In this document: in pieces, positions 1 to 8,623 of the stretch
Position numbering within the stretch: position 1 is the stretch's first letter
How the letters are laid out: the number at the start of each line of letters is the position of its first letter
NCBI GenBank assembly: GCA_964506935.1
Contig: CAZDOD010000031.1
Coordinates: 1 to 21,116 of the forward strand
Length of the DNA: 21,116 bases
DNA from: CAZDOD01 sp964506935
GTDB taxonomy: Bacteria > Desulfobacterota > Zymogenia > Zymogenales > Zymogenaceae
Direction: 5' to 3'
Notes under the pieces: generated by a model
Databases searched by the model: none
What the model saw: only the letters and a program-made list of their open reading frames with translations
What the model was told of the DNA's origin: nothing
Position numbers and translations under genes: made by a program

Positions 1-1436
1 CCAGGAAAGCGACATACGTAAAGGGAGTGGGGGATGAGGTAAAAAACCTCCTCCTCATTGATTCCGGCGACCTCTTGTTCAGGGATAGAAGCCTCCGCAG
101 CCGGGACGATATCAGTTATAATCTTCAGGGGAAGGCGATAATTGAGTCGATGAACGAGATGGGATGGACGGCAATTACCCCGGGTGAGACCGACTTCGCC
201 CTCGGAGTCGACTACCTGAAGGAGCTCAAGGCGATGGCGGACTTTCCATTTGTCTCTGCCAATATCTTGGATGAAAAGACTAAAAAATACGTCTTCGAGC
301 CATATGTGATCAAGAATTTCGGCGGCTTCTCTGTCGGTATAACGGCAGTGATGGGGGATCAGGCGAAGTTCTCCAAAGAGGAAGAGGAGGAGCTGGGGAT
401 ATATCTTGATGATGACGTCTCGTCACTCAAAAAGGTGATGAAGGTCTTGAGAAGAAAGTCGGATTTTATCATCGTCTTGGCCCACACGGGCCACGAACGC
501 GCAAAGGAACTTGCCGGGAGGGTTGACGGGATAGACCTGATAATAGTAGGGCACAGGCCCGAGATGAATCTCTATCGGCCCGTGGATGAGGACGGCACCC
601 TCATTACCCAGATACAATCGAGGGGTAAATATATCTGCAGGCTGGATTTTGTTATCGAAGCCCCCACCCGTCCATACGACTTTTTCATCGAGGGAACGGG
701 CGATACAACGTCGCTCGAATATAGACAGCAGGAGATGAGGCTGAAACAGTTGACGATCATGTATGAGGACTACATGGCACAAAAGCAGGACGGGAAAGAT
801 GTCGGCGAGGCCCTGGATTTGGTCCAGTCCGAGATAGAGATGGTGAAGGAAAAGCTAAAGGAGCTTGAAGATCAAGGGAAAAAAGAGGGACACAAAAATA
901 TAGTAAGAGCCAATTTAATCCCCCTTGGTTCCGACCTCGCAGACGATCCCAAGGTGAGAAAGATAGAAGATGAATATAAAGACGAATTGATCGAGAAAAA
1001 AAACGAGATAAAGGAGGGGATGCTCGGAGAAGGGGTGAGAAATCCTAAAGACCTTATAGTGGAACCACACTTTGTGGGAGTCTCGAGCTGCAAGGAGTGC
1101 CACGAAAGTATCTATAGTTTCTGGACAAAGACGAGACATTCATCGGCGTACGAGACATTGAGAAAGGAAAAGAGGCAGTTCGAGCCGAACTGTTACGAAT
1201 GCCACACTACGGGTTTTAAGAAACCGGGGGGTTTTACAAACATCCTCACCGCAAAAGACCTCATAGATGTCCAGTGTGAGGTGTGCCACGGGTCGGGGAG
1301 CCTTCACGCAAAAAATGAGATTAAAACCGAAAGCCTCACTTCCGAAAAGGAGTGCATCATATGTCATGATGCGGAAAACGACGACGATTTCGACTATGTA
1401 AGGGATCTCAAGGCGATTCGGTGCCCAAAAGAGTAA
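1..1436 (+). CDS. Metallophosphatase (5'-nucleotidase-like) fused to a C-terminal tetraheme cytochrome c domain, 5'-truncated
   Basis: The frame is open to the left edge of the window (first full codon at base 3), and the residues before the first possible start (GTG at 27) look like ordinary family sequence, so the gene begins upstream. The N-terminal part resembles the UshA/5'-nucleotidase calcineurin-like phosphoesterase fold: a SGDLLF segment, GETDFALG where GNHEFD-type motifs sit, and a VLAHTGHE...IIVGH segment carrying metal-binding histidines. A charged, probably coiled-coil stretch of about 110 residues follows (roughly 720-1030). The C-terminus has four CxxCH heme-binding motifs: CKECH (1089-1103), CYECH (1191-1205), CEVCH (1275-1289) and CIICH (1353-1367), resembling cytochrome c554-type domains. 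It is probably exported, but the signal peptide would lie outside the window. Substrate and electron partner are unknown. The heme count is certain; the phosphatase activity is inferred and the metal-site motif is not canonical. Confidence 0.85.
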   Translation, partial: RKATYVKGVGDEVKNLLLIDSGDLLFRDRSLRSRDDISYNLQGKAIIESMNEMGWTAITPGETDFALGVDYLKELKAMADFPFVSANILDEKTKKYVFEPYVIKNFGGFSVGITAVMGDQAKFSKEEEEELGIYLDDDVSSLKKVMKVLRRKSDFIIVLAHTGHERAKELAGRVDGIDLIIVGHRPEMNLYRPVDEDGTLITQIQSRGKYICRLDFVIEAPTRPYDFFIEGTGDTTSLEYRQQEMRLKQLTIMYEDYMAQKQDGKDVGEALDLVQSEIEMVKEKLKELEDQGKKEGHKNIVRANLIPLGSDLADDPKVRKIEDEYKDELIEKKNEIKEGMLGEGVRNPKDLIVEPHFVGVSSCKECHESIYSFWTKTRHSSAYETLRKEKRQFEPNCYECHTTGFKKPGGFTNILTAKDLIDVQCEVCHGSGSLHAKNEIKTESLTSEKECIICHDAENDDDFDYVRDLKAIRCPKE

Positions 1437-1640
1437 GATTTTATCGAACGTACCTGTTTGGAATCAGATCAAATTGCCCCGCATTTTGGACTTAAAGTTT
1501 CTTTTTTATATATAGATGGATTTTCCATCCTGATTATATTGGGGCGGAAATTGGTGATGAGAGAGAAGTGCAATTTTTTATTTTAAGTATTTGGCTATTA
1601 TAACTATTGTAATAAAAATATACTTCTGATGGAGGATAAT

Positions 1641-3557
1641 ATGCCTGGTGGATTTACAGGAAAATATTTGGTTGTCGACCTGACTAAGGGGAGTCACGAG
1701 ACGGTGAAATTGGGTGAAGATTTCTACAAGAAATACCTTTCGGGCTACGGCCTCGGGGCCGCTGTAATAGTCGAGAGGCAAAAGCCGGGGACAAACCCCT
1801 TGTCACCCCAGAGCTATCTCGGCTTCTGTAGCGGCCTTTTAACCGGCACAGGTGCCATGTTTTCAGGCCGATACATGGTCGTCGGGAAATCTCCGCTGAC
1901 CGGAGGTTGGGGAGATGCCAACTCAGGGGGATTTTTCTCCCACGAGATCAAGAAGGCGGGATACGATGCGGTATTCTTCACCGGGGCGTCAAAGACACCG
2001 GTTTGGGTCCACATTGCCGATGGGGATGTAAAAATCAAGAATGCAACAAAGCTCTGGGGAAAGGACACCATAGAGACGGAGGATATGATAAGGGCGGAAT
2101 TGGGAGACAAGAGTGTTCGGATAGCCTCGATCGGAGGCGCCGGGGAAAAACTCTCCCTGATATCCGGTATCGTCAACGACGCCGGCCGGATCGCGGCACG
2201 CTCGGGTCTCGGGGCTGTCATGGGGAGCAAGAAGTTAAAGGCCGTATCGGTTAAAGGAACGGGTAAGATATCTGTCAACGATCCCGAAAAATTGAAACAG
2301 GCCACCCAGAAATTCATGAAGGCCTTCAAGAGAGAAAATCCCGCCGATAAGATGACGGTGAAATTCATGAACTTCTTCAGCAAGATAATCGCCCGAACCG
2401 GGGTCGCGATACCGGCCACCTCATCGACCGTGAGGGAGATATATAAAAAATACGGCACATCGGGGGTGACCGCCTATTCTTCCGAGACCGGGGACGCCCC
2501 AATCAAGAACTGGGCGGGTGTGGGTTACGTCGACTTCCCGATAGACAGCATGAGCAGTAAGATTTCGGGAGACAACGTCATCAAATACCAGAAGAGGAAA
2601 TACGCCTGTCAGTCCTGTCCTTTGGGGTGCGGCGGTATATTTGACATCAAGGAGGGGAGATACAAGGGCACGATGGGACACAAGCCGGAGTACGAGACCT
2701 TGGCGGCATTCGGTGGAATGCTCCTAAATGACGATATAGATTCCATCATTGAGATAAACGAGATGTGTAACCGAGCGGGGATCGACACGATCTCCACCGG
2801 CGGGGCGGTTGCCTTTGCAGTAGAGTGCTTCGAGAAAGGGATCATCGACGAGAAGATGACCGGCGGCCTGAAACTCGGCTGGGGAAGAAAAAAGGAGATC
2901 ATAAAGCTTGTCGAGATGATCATCAACCGCGAGAAGATCGGGGACATCCTTGCCGACGGTGTGAAGAAGGCGGCCGAGGAGATCGGAGGTGACTCCTATA
3001 GATTTGCGGTCCACGCGGGCGGACAGGAGCTCCCGATGCACGACTCTCGGCTCGATCCCGGATACGCCATCTCATATCAGTGTGAGCCGACACCGGGACG
3101 CCACACCATATCCTCGTATATGTACGCCGGCCTTTTCAGGGTCAAGCAAAAATTTCCTGAGGCGAAGAGGATGGTAAAGAGGGCGAAGGGATCGGATATG
3201 AAGAATATAAGCCTATATACCGCCTCCTCCTACTTCATGCAGATTCTAAATGGTGCAGGAATCTGCATGTTCGGCCCACTTACCGGGCCGGTCCCTGTTG
3301 TGGAGTATCTCAACGCCGCGACGGGTTGGGGACTTTCTGCCGACGAGTATCTCAAGATCGGAGAGAGGATTCTTGATCTCAGAAAAGCCTTCAACGTCAG
3401 GGAAGGGATAAAGCCGAAGGACACAAAGCTCCATCTCCGTGCCGTGGGAGACCCACCCGTAAAAAAGGGACCGCTGAAGGATGTCACACTCGATATAGAT
3501 CGTTTGGAGAAGGGTTTTTTTAGGCTGGTCGGCTGGNNNNNNNNNNAAAAACTATAA
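1641..3557 (+). CDS. aor: Aldehyde:ferredoxin oxidoreductase (tungsten enzyme), 3' end interrupted by an assembly gap
   Basis: This is an AOR-family enzyme, which oxidises aldehydes to carboxylates and passes electrons to ferredoxin through a tungsten bis-pterin cofactor and one [4Fe-4S] cluster in the cytoplasm. The N-terminus MPGGFTGKYLVVDLTKG is typical. Cluster cysteines are C323, C326 and C330 (CQSCPLGC) plus C542 in GAGICMFGP; the pterin-binding segments PEYETLAAFGG, DTISTGG and GGQELPMHD are present. I chose ATG 1641 rather than the in-frame ATG 1629 because GGAGG at 1631-1635 lies 5 bases before 1641. Ten N at 3537-3546 follow the RLVGW near the usual C-terminus; the stop at 3555-3557 just after the gap is probably not the true end (see the tail at 3564-3626). 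No ferredoxin or MoaD-like gene is adjacent. A terminator follows, so it looks monocistronic. Confidence 0.93.
   Translation: MPGGFTGKYLVVDLTKGSHETVKLGEDFYKKYLSGYGLGAAVIVERQKPGTNPLSPQSYLGFCSGLLTGTGAMFSGRYMVVGKSPLTGGWGDANSGGFFSHEIKKAGYDAVFFTGASKTPVWVHIADGDVKIKNATKLWGKDTIETEDMIRAELGDKSVRIASIGGAGEKLSLISGIVNDAGRIAARSGLGAVMGSKKLKAVSVKGTGKISVNDPEKLKQATQKFMKAFKRENPADKMTVKFMNFFSKIIARTGVAIPATSSTVREIYKKYGTSGVTAYSSETGDAPIKNWAGVGYVDFPIDSMSSKISGDNVIKYQKRKYACQSCPLGCGGIFDIKEGRYKGTMGHKPEYETLAAFGGMLLNDDIDSIIEINEMCNRAGIDTISTGGAVAFAVECFEKGIIDEKMTGGLKLGWGRKKEIIKLVEMIINREKIGDILADGVKKAAEEIGGDSYRFAVHAGGQELPMHDSRLDPGYAISYQCEPTPGRHTISSYMYAGLFRVKQKFPEAKRMVKRAKGSDMKNISLYTASSYFMQILNGAGICMFGPLTGPVPVVEYLNAATGWGLSADEYLKIGERILDLRKAFNVREGIKPKDTKLHLRAVGDPPVKKGPLKDVTLDIDRLEKGFFRLVGWXXXXKL
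3537..3546. other. Assembly gap (10 N)
   Basis: Ten consecutive N lie inside the AOR coding region. A run of exactly ten is typical of a scaffold join of uncertain size, so the frame and the distance across it are not determined by the sequence. Confidence 0.99.
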
Positions 3558-3563
3558 AATAAA

Positions 3564-3626
3564 TTGGATTTAGGAAAGCTAAAAGAGAAGCTGAAAGAGA
3601 TGGGGCTCGATGAATTGAAACTATAG
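3564..3626 (+). pseudogene. Probable C-terminal tail of the AOR, separated from it by the gap
   Basis: Reading TTG at 3564 to TAG at 3624-3626 gives LDLGKLKEKLKEMGLDELKL, which resembles the usual AOR C-terminus (a lysine/glutamate-rich KLEELGL-type ending). It lies in the same nominal frame as the AOR but behind the TAA at 3555-3557; all three frames meet a stop within about 30 bases after the N run. The simplest explanation is a misjoined or wrong base count around the gap rather than a separate gene. The assignment rests on a short stretch. Confidence 0.5.
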
Positions 3627-3653
3627 AACCCAAGTTCTAAACTGGGATAAGTG

Positions 3654-3689
3654 GGGGTCGAAGTATCGAGATACTTCGGCCCCTTTTTT
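3654..3689 (+). terminator. Rho-independent terminator after the AOR
   Basis: A 14-base arm (3654-3667) is complementary to 3670-3683 with a single G-U pair; the two innermost pairs would open to form the loop. Six T follow directly (3684-3689). This is a strong intrinsic terminator that separates the AOR from the formate dehydrogenase leader. Confidence 0.9.
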
Positions 3690-3786
3690 ATATTTCTATT
3701 CGGTGGGATATCTCAGTTGTAGGTAGTAGTAGATTTTTATAGATGAGATGAATTTGATAAAATTTTAAAAAATCTGTATAAAAGCC

Positions 3787-3815
3787 TTGACATTCAGATT
3801 TGGTTTGGTTAGTAT
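3787..3815 (+). promoter_or_regulatory. Sigma70-type promoter for the fdh leader RNA
   Basis: A perfect -35 TTGACA (3787-3792), a 17-base spacer and TAGTAT (3810-3815, 4 of 6 matches to TATAAT). The predicted transcription start near 3822 lies about 20 bases before the structured RNA, which supports the reading. Confidence 0.65.
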
Positions 3816-3841
3816 TTTAACCTTTAGAATGATATATTTGA

Positions 3842-3985
3842 TCTTCCGAGCCCATATGTCCCAATTGGTTGGATATTTGGGCCGATAAGGGTAAGCGAGT
3901 AATTATTTGCCCCGCCAATACTGCAAAGGAAGAGGCGTTTTCTGATTCTGATTTAGGATCAGTTGGATGTTTCTTCCTTTTTTTT
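3842..3985 (+). promoter_or_regulatory. Candidate Moco/Tuco riboswitch (compact form) with terminator platform, upstream of fdhA
   Basis: Seen directly: a closing helix TCTTCC (3842-3847) with GGAAGA (3928-3933); inside it, an 11-position hairpin 3851-3861/3871-3881 with one U-U mismatch, the single strand CCGATAA, and a second hairpin GGGTAA/TTGCCC (3889-3894/3907-3912). The bases before the closing 3' strand (AATACTGCAAAGG) resemble the conserved UAUCUGGAAAGG end of the molybdenum-cofactor (Moco) RNA motif as I remember it, and GGGCCG resembles its GGCCG element. Only two internal hairpins are present; Moco RNAs lacking the P3 helix have been associated with the tungsten cofactor. GGAAGA can instead pair with a second TCTTCC (3972-3977) ahead of eight T, forming a terminator. 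Ligand binding would therefore favour read-through into fdhA, a molybdo/tungsto-enzyme gene. The structure is convincing; the class is inferred. Confidence 0.55.
3928..3985 (+). terminator. Switchable terminator of the fdh leader RNA
   Basis: The outer stem GGAAGA (3928-3933)/TCTTCC (3972-3977) encloses an 8-bp hairpin, CTGATTCT (3942-3949) with AGGATCAG (3955-3962), and is followed by T8 (3978-3985). The outer 5' strand is the same segment that closes the aptamer, so the two structures exclude each other. The inner hairpin alone lies too far from the U-tract to terminate well. Confidence 0.7.
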
Positions 3986-4707
3986 ATTTTATTTGGTATT
4001 TGTTAGACATTTGACCAGAATTATGGGGATACAAATATTGTTATATATAAATTCCATCTCTTTTGGATAGAGAAGGAAATAGTTCTTTGAAACACCGTGA
4101 TGTTTAATTAAACGCTCTTTGGCTAAAGACCAAAATCCCACAACGCCATTAATGCAGACCCTGCCAAAAAAAGTATTTTTTATGATCTACTGACAAGTGG
4201 GCATATCCGTAAAACATCAAAGGATCATAATCTTCTACTTGTCGGTGCAAAAAATGCTTCCCCTTTTCACTCTAAAATACCTAAAGCAGAGATTTTTCAA
4301 TCTGAAGCTCTTCCTCTCCTTCCTTTTCATCTACGACCTAGGTAGGCCTCGTCGGTTTTGACCTCACCAAAGGATAGCTCTCCTCATTTTGCAAAAGCCA
4401 AAATAGCATTTCTGATGTGGTGAGCTGTTTAGAATGTAAAAGGATAACTGATCCCTACATGTTATGAGGTCTAATAGTCGAAATTTATTTTGCAAAGAGT
4501 AGAGCGACACTTTTATTTATCTCGGCCGTAAATTTTTTTGTTTTTTTGCCAAACAATGCTTTAAAAGATATATATGAGCTTTTTTATCAGTTTTACAATA
4601 GTTTGTAATGATTTGACATCCATGACTTAAATGTAATGGTGGCGAATAATTTAAAATCGCTTTTTTTAAAACCTATTTTGCCCATCCCATAGGGAGAAAG
4701 GAGATCA

Positions 4708-7700
4708 ATGGAAGTTACAAGACGAACTTTTCTCAAGTTCTCCGGTGCTACTGTATTGGGGGTAGGTCTTGGCATTGACGTTACTAATGCAAAAGCAGAG
4801 TCCCTTACCCTTAAAACACAGTACACTACGGAGACAACAACAATCTGCCCTTACTGTGCTGTGGGTTGCGGGGTGATCGTATACTCCCGATACGGGAGAC
4901 TCATCAACATCGAAGGTGACCCTGATCATCCCATTAATGAAGGTTCCCTTTGCTCCAAGGGGAGTTCACTCTTCCAGCTGGGGGAAAATGAGGCCCGTCT
5001 TAAAGTACCCCTTTACCGCGCTCCTGGTAGTGATAAATGGGAAGAGGTGTCATGGGATTGGGCCATCTCGGAAGTTGCCAAGAGGGTGGTAAAGACCCGG
5101 GAAGAAACTTTCACCTTGAAAAACGACAAGGGCGAAACAGTAAATCGAACCCTCGGTATTGCTTCTGTCGGCAGCGCTGCAATGGACAATGAAGAGTGTT
5201 ATATTTACCAAAAGTTTTTGAGGGGACTTGGCCTGGCGTACATCGAACACCAGGCACGTATCTGACACAGCGCTACGGTAGCGGCTCTGGCAGAGTCGTT
5301 CGGTAGAGGAGCAATGACCAATCACTGGATTGATATCAAAAACAGTGATTGCATCCTTATTATGGGCAGCAATGCTGCCGAAAATCACCCCGTTTCTTTT
5401 AGATGGGTCCTTAGGGCTAAAGAGAACGGCGGAAAGCTGATCAGTGTGGATCCGAGATTTACAAGAACCTCGTCAAAGGCCGATATCTATGCCCCAATAA
5501 GATCCGGTACTGACATCGCCTTTCTGGGCGGAATGATCAAGTACATCATTGACAACGAGCGCTATTTCAAGGAATACCTGTCTGAATATACCAATGCTGC
5601 ATTCATACTGAACCCGAATTTCAAGCTCCCCTCGGAAAATGATGGTGTATTCTCAGGCCTTGAAGGCAGAAAGTATAACAAAGAAACGTGGAAATTCGTC
5701 AAAGACGGTAGAGGTGTTCCCGTAAGGGATAGGACCCTCAAAGATCCCAGGTGCGTATTCCAACTTATGAAGAAAGAGTATGAACGCTACACCCTAGATA
5801 CTGTTTCGCAGGTGACTGGTACTCCCACTGAAAAACTCAAGGCGATTTATGATATGTACTCGATGACCGGCGCCAGTAATAAATCGGGGACAATCATGTA
5901 TGCCATGGGCTGGACCCAGCACACCGTCGGTGTCCAGAACATCAGGACAATGTCTATCATCCAGTTGCTTCTTGGCAACATGGGCATGGCCGGCGGCGGC
6001 GTTAACGCGCTGAGGGGCGAATCCAACGTCCAGGGATCGACTGACCACTGCCTCCTATTTCATATTCTTCCCGGATACCTGAGTACACCCGATACGGGAT
6101 TGCCGACCCTCACTGATTACAAAAAGGCCAAGGTGGCAGGTGTATCGACAAATGATCCCTTAAGCGCCAGTTGGTGGACGAACTACCCGAAGTACATCAC
6201 TAGCCTCCTTCGCGCCCACTACGGCATGAACGCCACCCCGGAAGAGGCCTATAACTATCTTCCCAAGCTGGATAAAGGGGTAAATTACTCATGGCTCACA
6301 ATCTGGGACGAAGTCTACAAGGGGAACATAAAGGGTGTATTCGCCTGGGGCCAGAACCCGGCCTGTTCCGGCGCCAACTCCAATAAGGTGAGAGAGGGCT
6401 TGGCAAAGCTGGATTGGATGGTCAACGTAAACATCTTCGATAACGAGACCGGCTCGTTTTGGAAGGGGCCCGGTATGAACCCCACCGAGATCAACACCGA
6501 GGTCTTCATGCTCCCATGCGCTGCATCGATAGAGAAGGAGGGTAGCATAACAAACTCCGGACGCTGGATGCAGTGGCGATATAAGGCGGTTAATCCTGTC
6601 GGAATAGCAAAGCCCGATGGCGATATCATGAGCGAGCTTTACTTCAAGATTAAGGAGGTTATGGAGGCAAACAACTCGATCTTCAAGGATTCCTTCACAA
6701 AAATGACCTGGGATTATATGGCAAAGGACGCCTTCGGCAGACCAACTCACTTTGACGCCAACAATGCGGCCAAGGAGATCAATGGATACTTCCTCGAGGA
6801 TAAGGAGATAAATGGCAAGCTCTATAAGAAGGGTGAACTTGTACCCTCTTTCGCCTTTCTCCAGGAAGACGGCTCCACCTCGAGCGGAAACTGGCTCTAC
6901 TGTAATTCTTACAACGAGTCAGGAAATAACGCCGCCAGAAGGGACAACAAAGATACCTCAGGTATCGGTCTCTTCTCGGGTTGGGCGTGGTGCTGGCCGG
7001 TCAACCGTAGGATCATTTACAACAGGGCCTCGGTAGACCTCGATGGTAATCCCTGGGCGCCAAACAAACCTGTTATCAAATGGACCGGACCTGCCACAAA
7101 GTGGAAAGGTGACGTTCCTGACGGTGGATGGCCACCGCTCAACATGTCAGGTTCCAAGCTCCCCTTCATCATGAAGCCGGACGGTGTCGCTTCGGTCTTC
7201 GGTCCTGGGATGGCAGAAGGACCATTTCCGACTCACTATGAGCCAATGGAGTGTCCGGTAAAGGAGAACCTTATCAATCCTAAACAGCTTATAAATCCAA
7301 CCGTCTATGTCTACGACACCGATGCTGATAAAGTTGCAGAACCATGCTGTCCATTGTTCCCCATCGTTGCTACAACATACCGTGTTTCGGAACACTGGCA
7401 GACAGGTATCATGACGCGCTGGCAACCGTGGCTTGCGGAGATGCAACCTTCAAACTTCGTGGAGATGTCAGAAGAACTGGCTAAAGAGAAAAGTATCAAG
7501 AATGGAAATCTGGTCAAGGTCTCATCCATCAGGGGCGAGATTAAAGCCGTAGCCATTGTGACCAAGAGGTTTAAACCTTTCAAGGTGAACGGTAGCGTGA
7601 TTCACGAGGTCGGAATCCCCTGGCACTACGGATGGAGGACAACGGAGAGCGGGCAGAGCAAAGATCCACATGCCCCTGTGCCTGAAGTATTCACCTTCGG

Positions 7701-7809
7701 TGATTCCGCCAACATCCTTACCCCGGGAATCGGAGATCCCAACACCCGGATACCTGAGACAAAGGCCTTTTTGGTAAATATCGAAAAAGTGAAAGGAGGT
7801 TGGGCATAA
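4708..7809 (+). CDS. fdhA: Periplasmic formate dehydrogenase catalytic subunit, selenocysteine-containing (UGA read-through)
   Basis: One gene of 1033 residues whose in-frame TGA at 5263-5265 encodes selenocysteine (residue 186); naive translation splits it into two pieces (4708-5265 and 5314-7809). The context ARI-Sec-HSATVAALAESFGRGAMTNHW matches the active site of FdnG-type enzymes, including the His after Sec. It oxidises formate to CO2 at a Mo or W bis-MGD centre and passes electrons to FdhB. A Tat signal is present (TRRTFLK, R5/R6, then a hydrophobic stretch to about residue 30), so it acts in the periplasm. The [4Fe-4S] ligands are C47, C50, C54 and C82 (CPYCAVGC...LCSKG). Length fits the FdnG class (about 1015). 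AAGGAG at 4698-4703 supports the ATG. It starts a tight operon with fdhB. The tungsten or molybdenum preference cannot be read from the sequence. Confidence 0.96.
5263..5300 (+). promoter_or_regulatory. Bacterial SECIS element directing UGA to selenocysteine
   Basis: Starting at the TGA, a 9-bp stem AGCGGCTCT (5280-5288) with AGAGTCGTT (5292-5300), using G-U pairs, presents a small GGC apical loop about 24 bases after the UGA. Bacterial SECIS hairpins lie at this distance inside the coding region and bind SelB. The GGU-type loop and bulged U of the E. coli element are not exact here, which is normal between phyla. Read-through is mainly supported by the conserved protein context. Confidence 0.75.
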
Positions 7810-8607
7810 ATGGCTGAAACATATCTAATGAGTAGGAAAGAGAGAGTCAAGCTTATCGACCTCTCAAAGTGTACTGGGTGCCGGAGTTGCCAGGTGGCAT
7901 GCAAACAATGGAATGCACAACCGGCGTCTCAGACAAAAAACAGAGGAAGCTATCAGAATCCGCCCGACCTCGAGCAAAACACTTGGACAATAATTCGCTT
8001 TCAGGAAAAGGTTAAAGAAAACGGCGAAATCGATTGGGTCTTCAGGAAGGACGGATGTATGCACTGCTCCGATGCCGCCTGCGTGAGGGTATGTCCGACC
8101 GGCGCTCTCTCGTACGGGGAAATGGGAGCCGTCAGGCTAAACCACGATCTCTGTATCGGCTGCAAATACTGTACTATAGCATGCACCTTTGGCATCCCGA
8201 GATACGACTCTGAAACCAAGTTGACCTACAAATGTACTCTCTGCGAGGATCGGATAACTCAGGATGTTTTCTATCCGGCATGCGTGCAGGCATGTCCGAC
8301 CGGCGCCCTTTCTTTCGATCGTAAAGAAGCAATGATCCCCAAGGCGGAAAAAAGAGTCGCAGAACTCAGGGAAATGGGATATAACGCCTCACTGTACGGT
8401 AAGGACTATGTTAAAGGCACCCATGTAATGTATATTCTGACCGAGGAGGAAAAGTATTACGCAGGGCTTCCCGTAAAACCGAGTGTTACATTTGCAGTTA
8501 AAGTGTGGAGGAACATCGCCAAACCACTGGGGCTCCTCTCTATTGGGGCGGTAATAGGTGCTGCCCTCCTTCACTATTTTATCAAGGGTCCCAAGGAACC
8601 AAAATAG
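7810..8607 (+). CDS. fdhB: Formate dehydrogenase iron-sulfur (beta) subunit with C-terminal membrane anchor
   Basis: FdnH-type electron-transfer subunit of 265 residues. Sixteen cysteines form four [4Fe-4S] sites: C21/24/27/31, C83/86/91/95, C115/118/121/125 and C142/145/158/162. It carries electrons from the Sec/pterin subunit to the cytochrome b subunit. A single hydrophobic helix near the C-terminus (about residues 238-258, GLLSIGAVIGAALLHYF) anchors it, as in E. coli FdnH. It has no signal peptide of its own, so it presumably crosses the membrane with FdhA by the Tat route (family knowledge). The ATG at 7810 directly follows the fdhA stop (7807-7809), with AAAGGAGGT at 7792-7800 inside fdhA, so translation is likely coupled. 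Confidence 0.96.
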   Translation: MAETYLMSRKERVKLIDLSKCTGCRSCQVACKQWNAQPASQTKNRGSYQNPPDLEQNTWTIIRFQEKVKENGEIDWVFRKDGCMHCSDAACVRVCPTGALSYGEMGAVRLNHDLCIGCKYCTIACTFGIPRYDSETKLTYKCTLCEDRITQDVFYPACVQACPTGALSFDRKEAMIPKAEKRVAELREMGYNASLYGKDYVKGTHVMYILTEEEKYYAGLPVKPSVTFAVKVWRNIAKPLGLLSIGAVIGAALLHYFIKGPKEPK

Positions 8608-8623
8608 GAGTGAGGTGAGTAAT

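Larger units (their letters stand above)
3690..4707. other. Long gene-free leader region upstream of fdhA
   Basis: About 1 kb, AT-rich and T-rich, with no credible gene. It holds a sigma70-like promoter (3787-3815), a structured RNA with its own terminator (3842-3985), a 12-base palindrome GTTTAATTAAAC (4102-4113, possible operator), and a weak terminator-like element, a 4-bp GCGA/TCGC stem followed by seven T at 4642-4667, some 40 bases before fdhA. An open stretch of about 70 codons ending near 4340 has no start codon or ribosome site and matches nothing I recognise. About 720 bases between the RNA's terminator and fdhA remain unexplained. Confidence 0.8.

Noticed and set aside
1437..1640. 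A third Moco/Tuco-like RNA before the AOR
   Set aside because: There is a small GATGG/CCATC hairpin and GCCCC/GGGGC complementarity, but no GGCCG or GGAAAGG-type elements and no terminator switch.
1814..2458. Long - strand open frame of 214 codons inside the AOR
   Set aside because: It lies entirely opposite a well-supported gene and has no family features; a shadow of codon bias.
3842..3933. Cobalamin riboswitch, suggested by TTGCCCCGCC and a GCAAAGGAAG segment
   Set aside because: The long conserved B12-box context and overall architecture are missing; the Moco-like order of elements fits better.
4128..4340. Open stretch of about 70 codons (…DLLTSGHIRKTSKDHN…)
   Set aside because: It has no ATG/GTG/TTG start with a ribosome site and no recognisable family; it may be chance or a decayed remnant.
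4613..4618. TTGACA close to fdhA as a second promoter
   Set aside because: No acceptable -10 hexamer at 16-18 bases downstream.
4708..5265. fdhA as a truncated pseudogene split by a stop
   Set aside because: The stop is TGA at exactly the catalytic selenocysteine position, with conserved residues on both sides.
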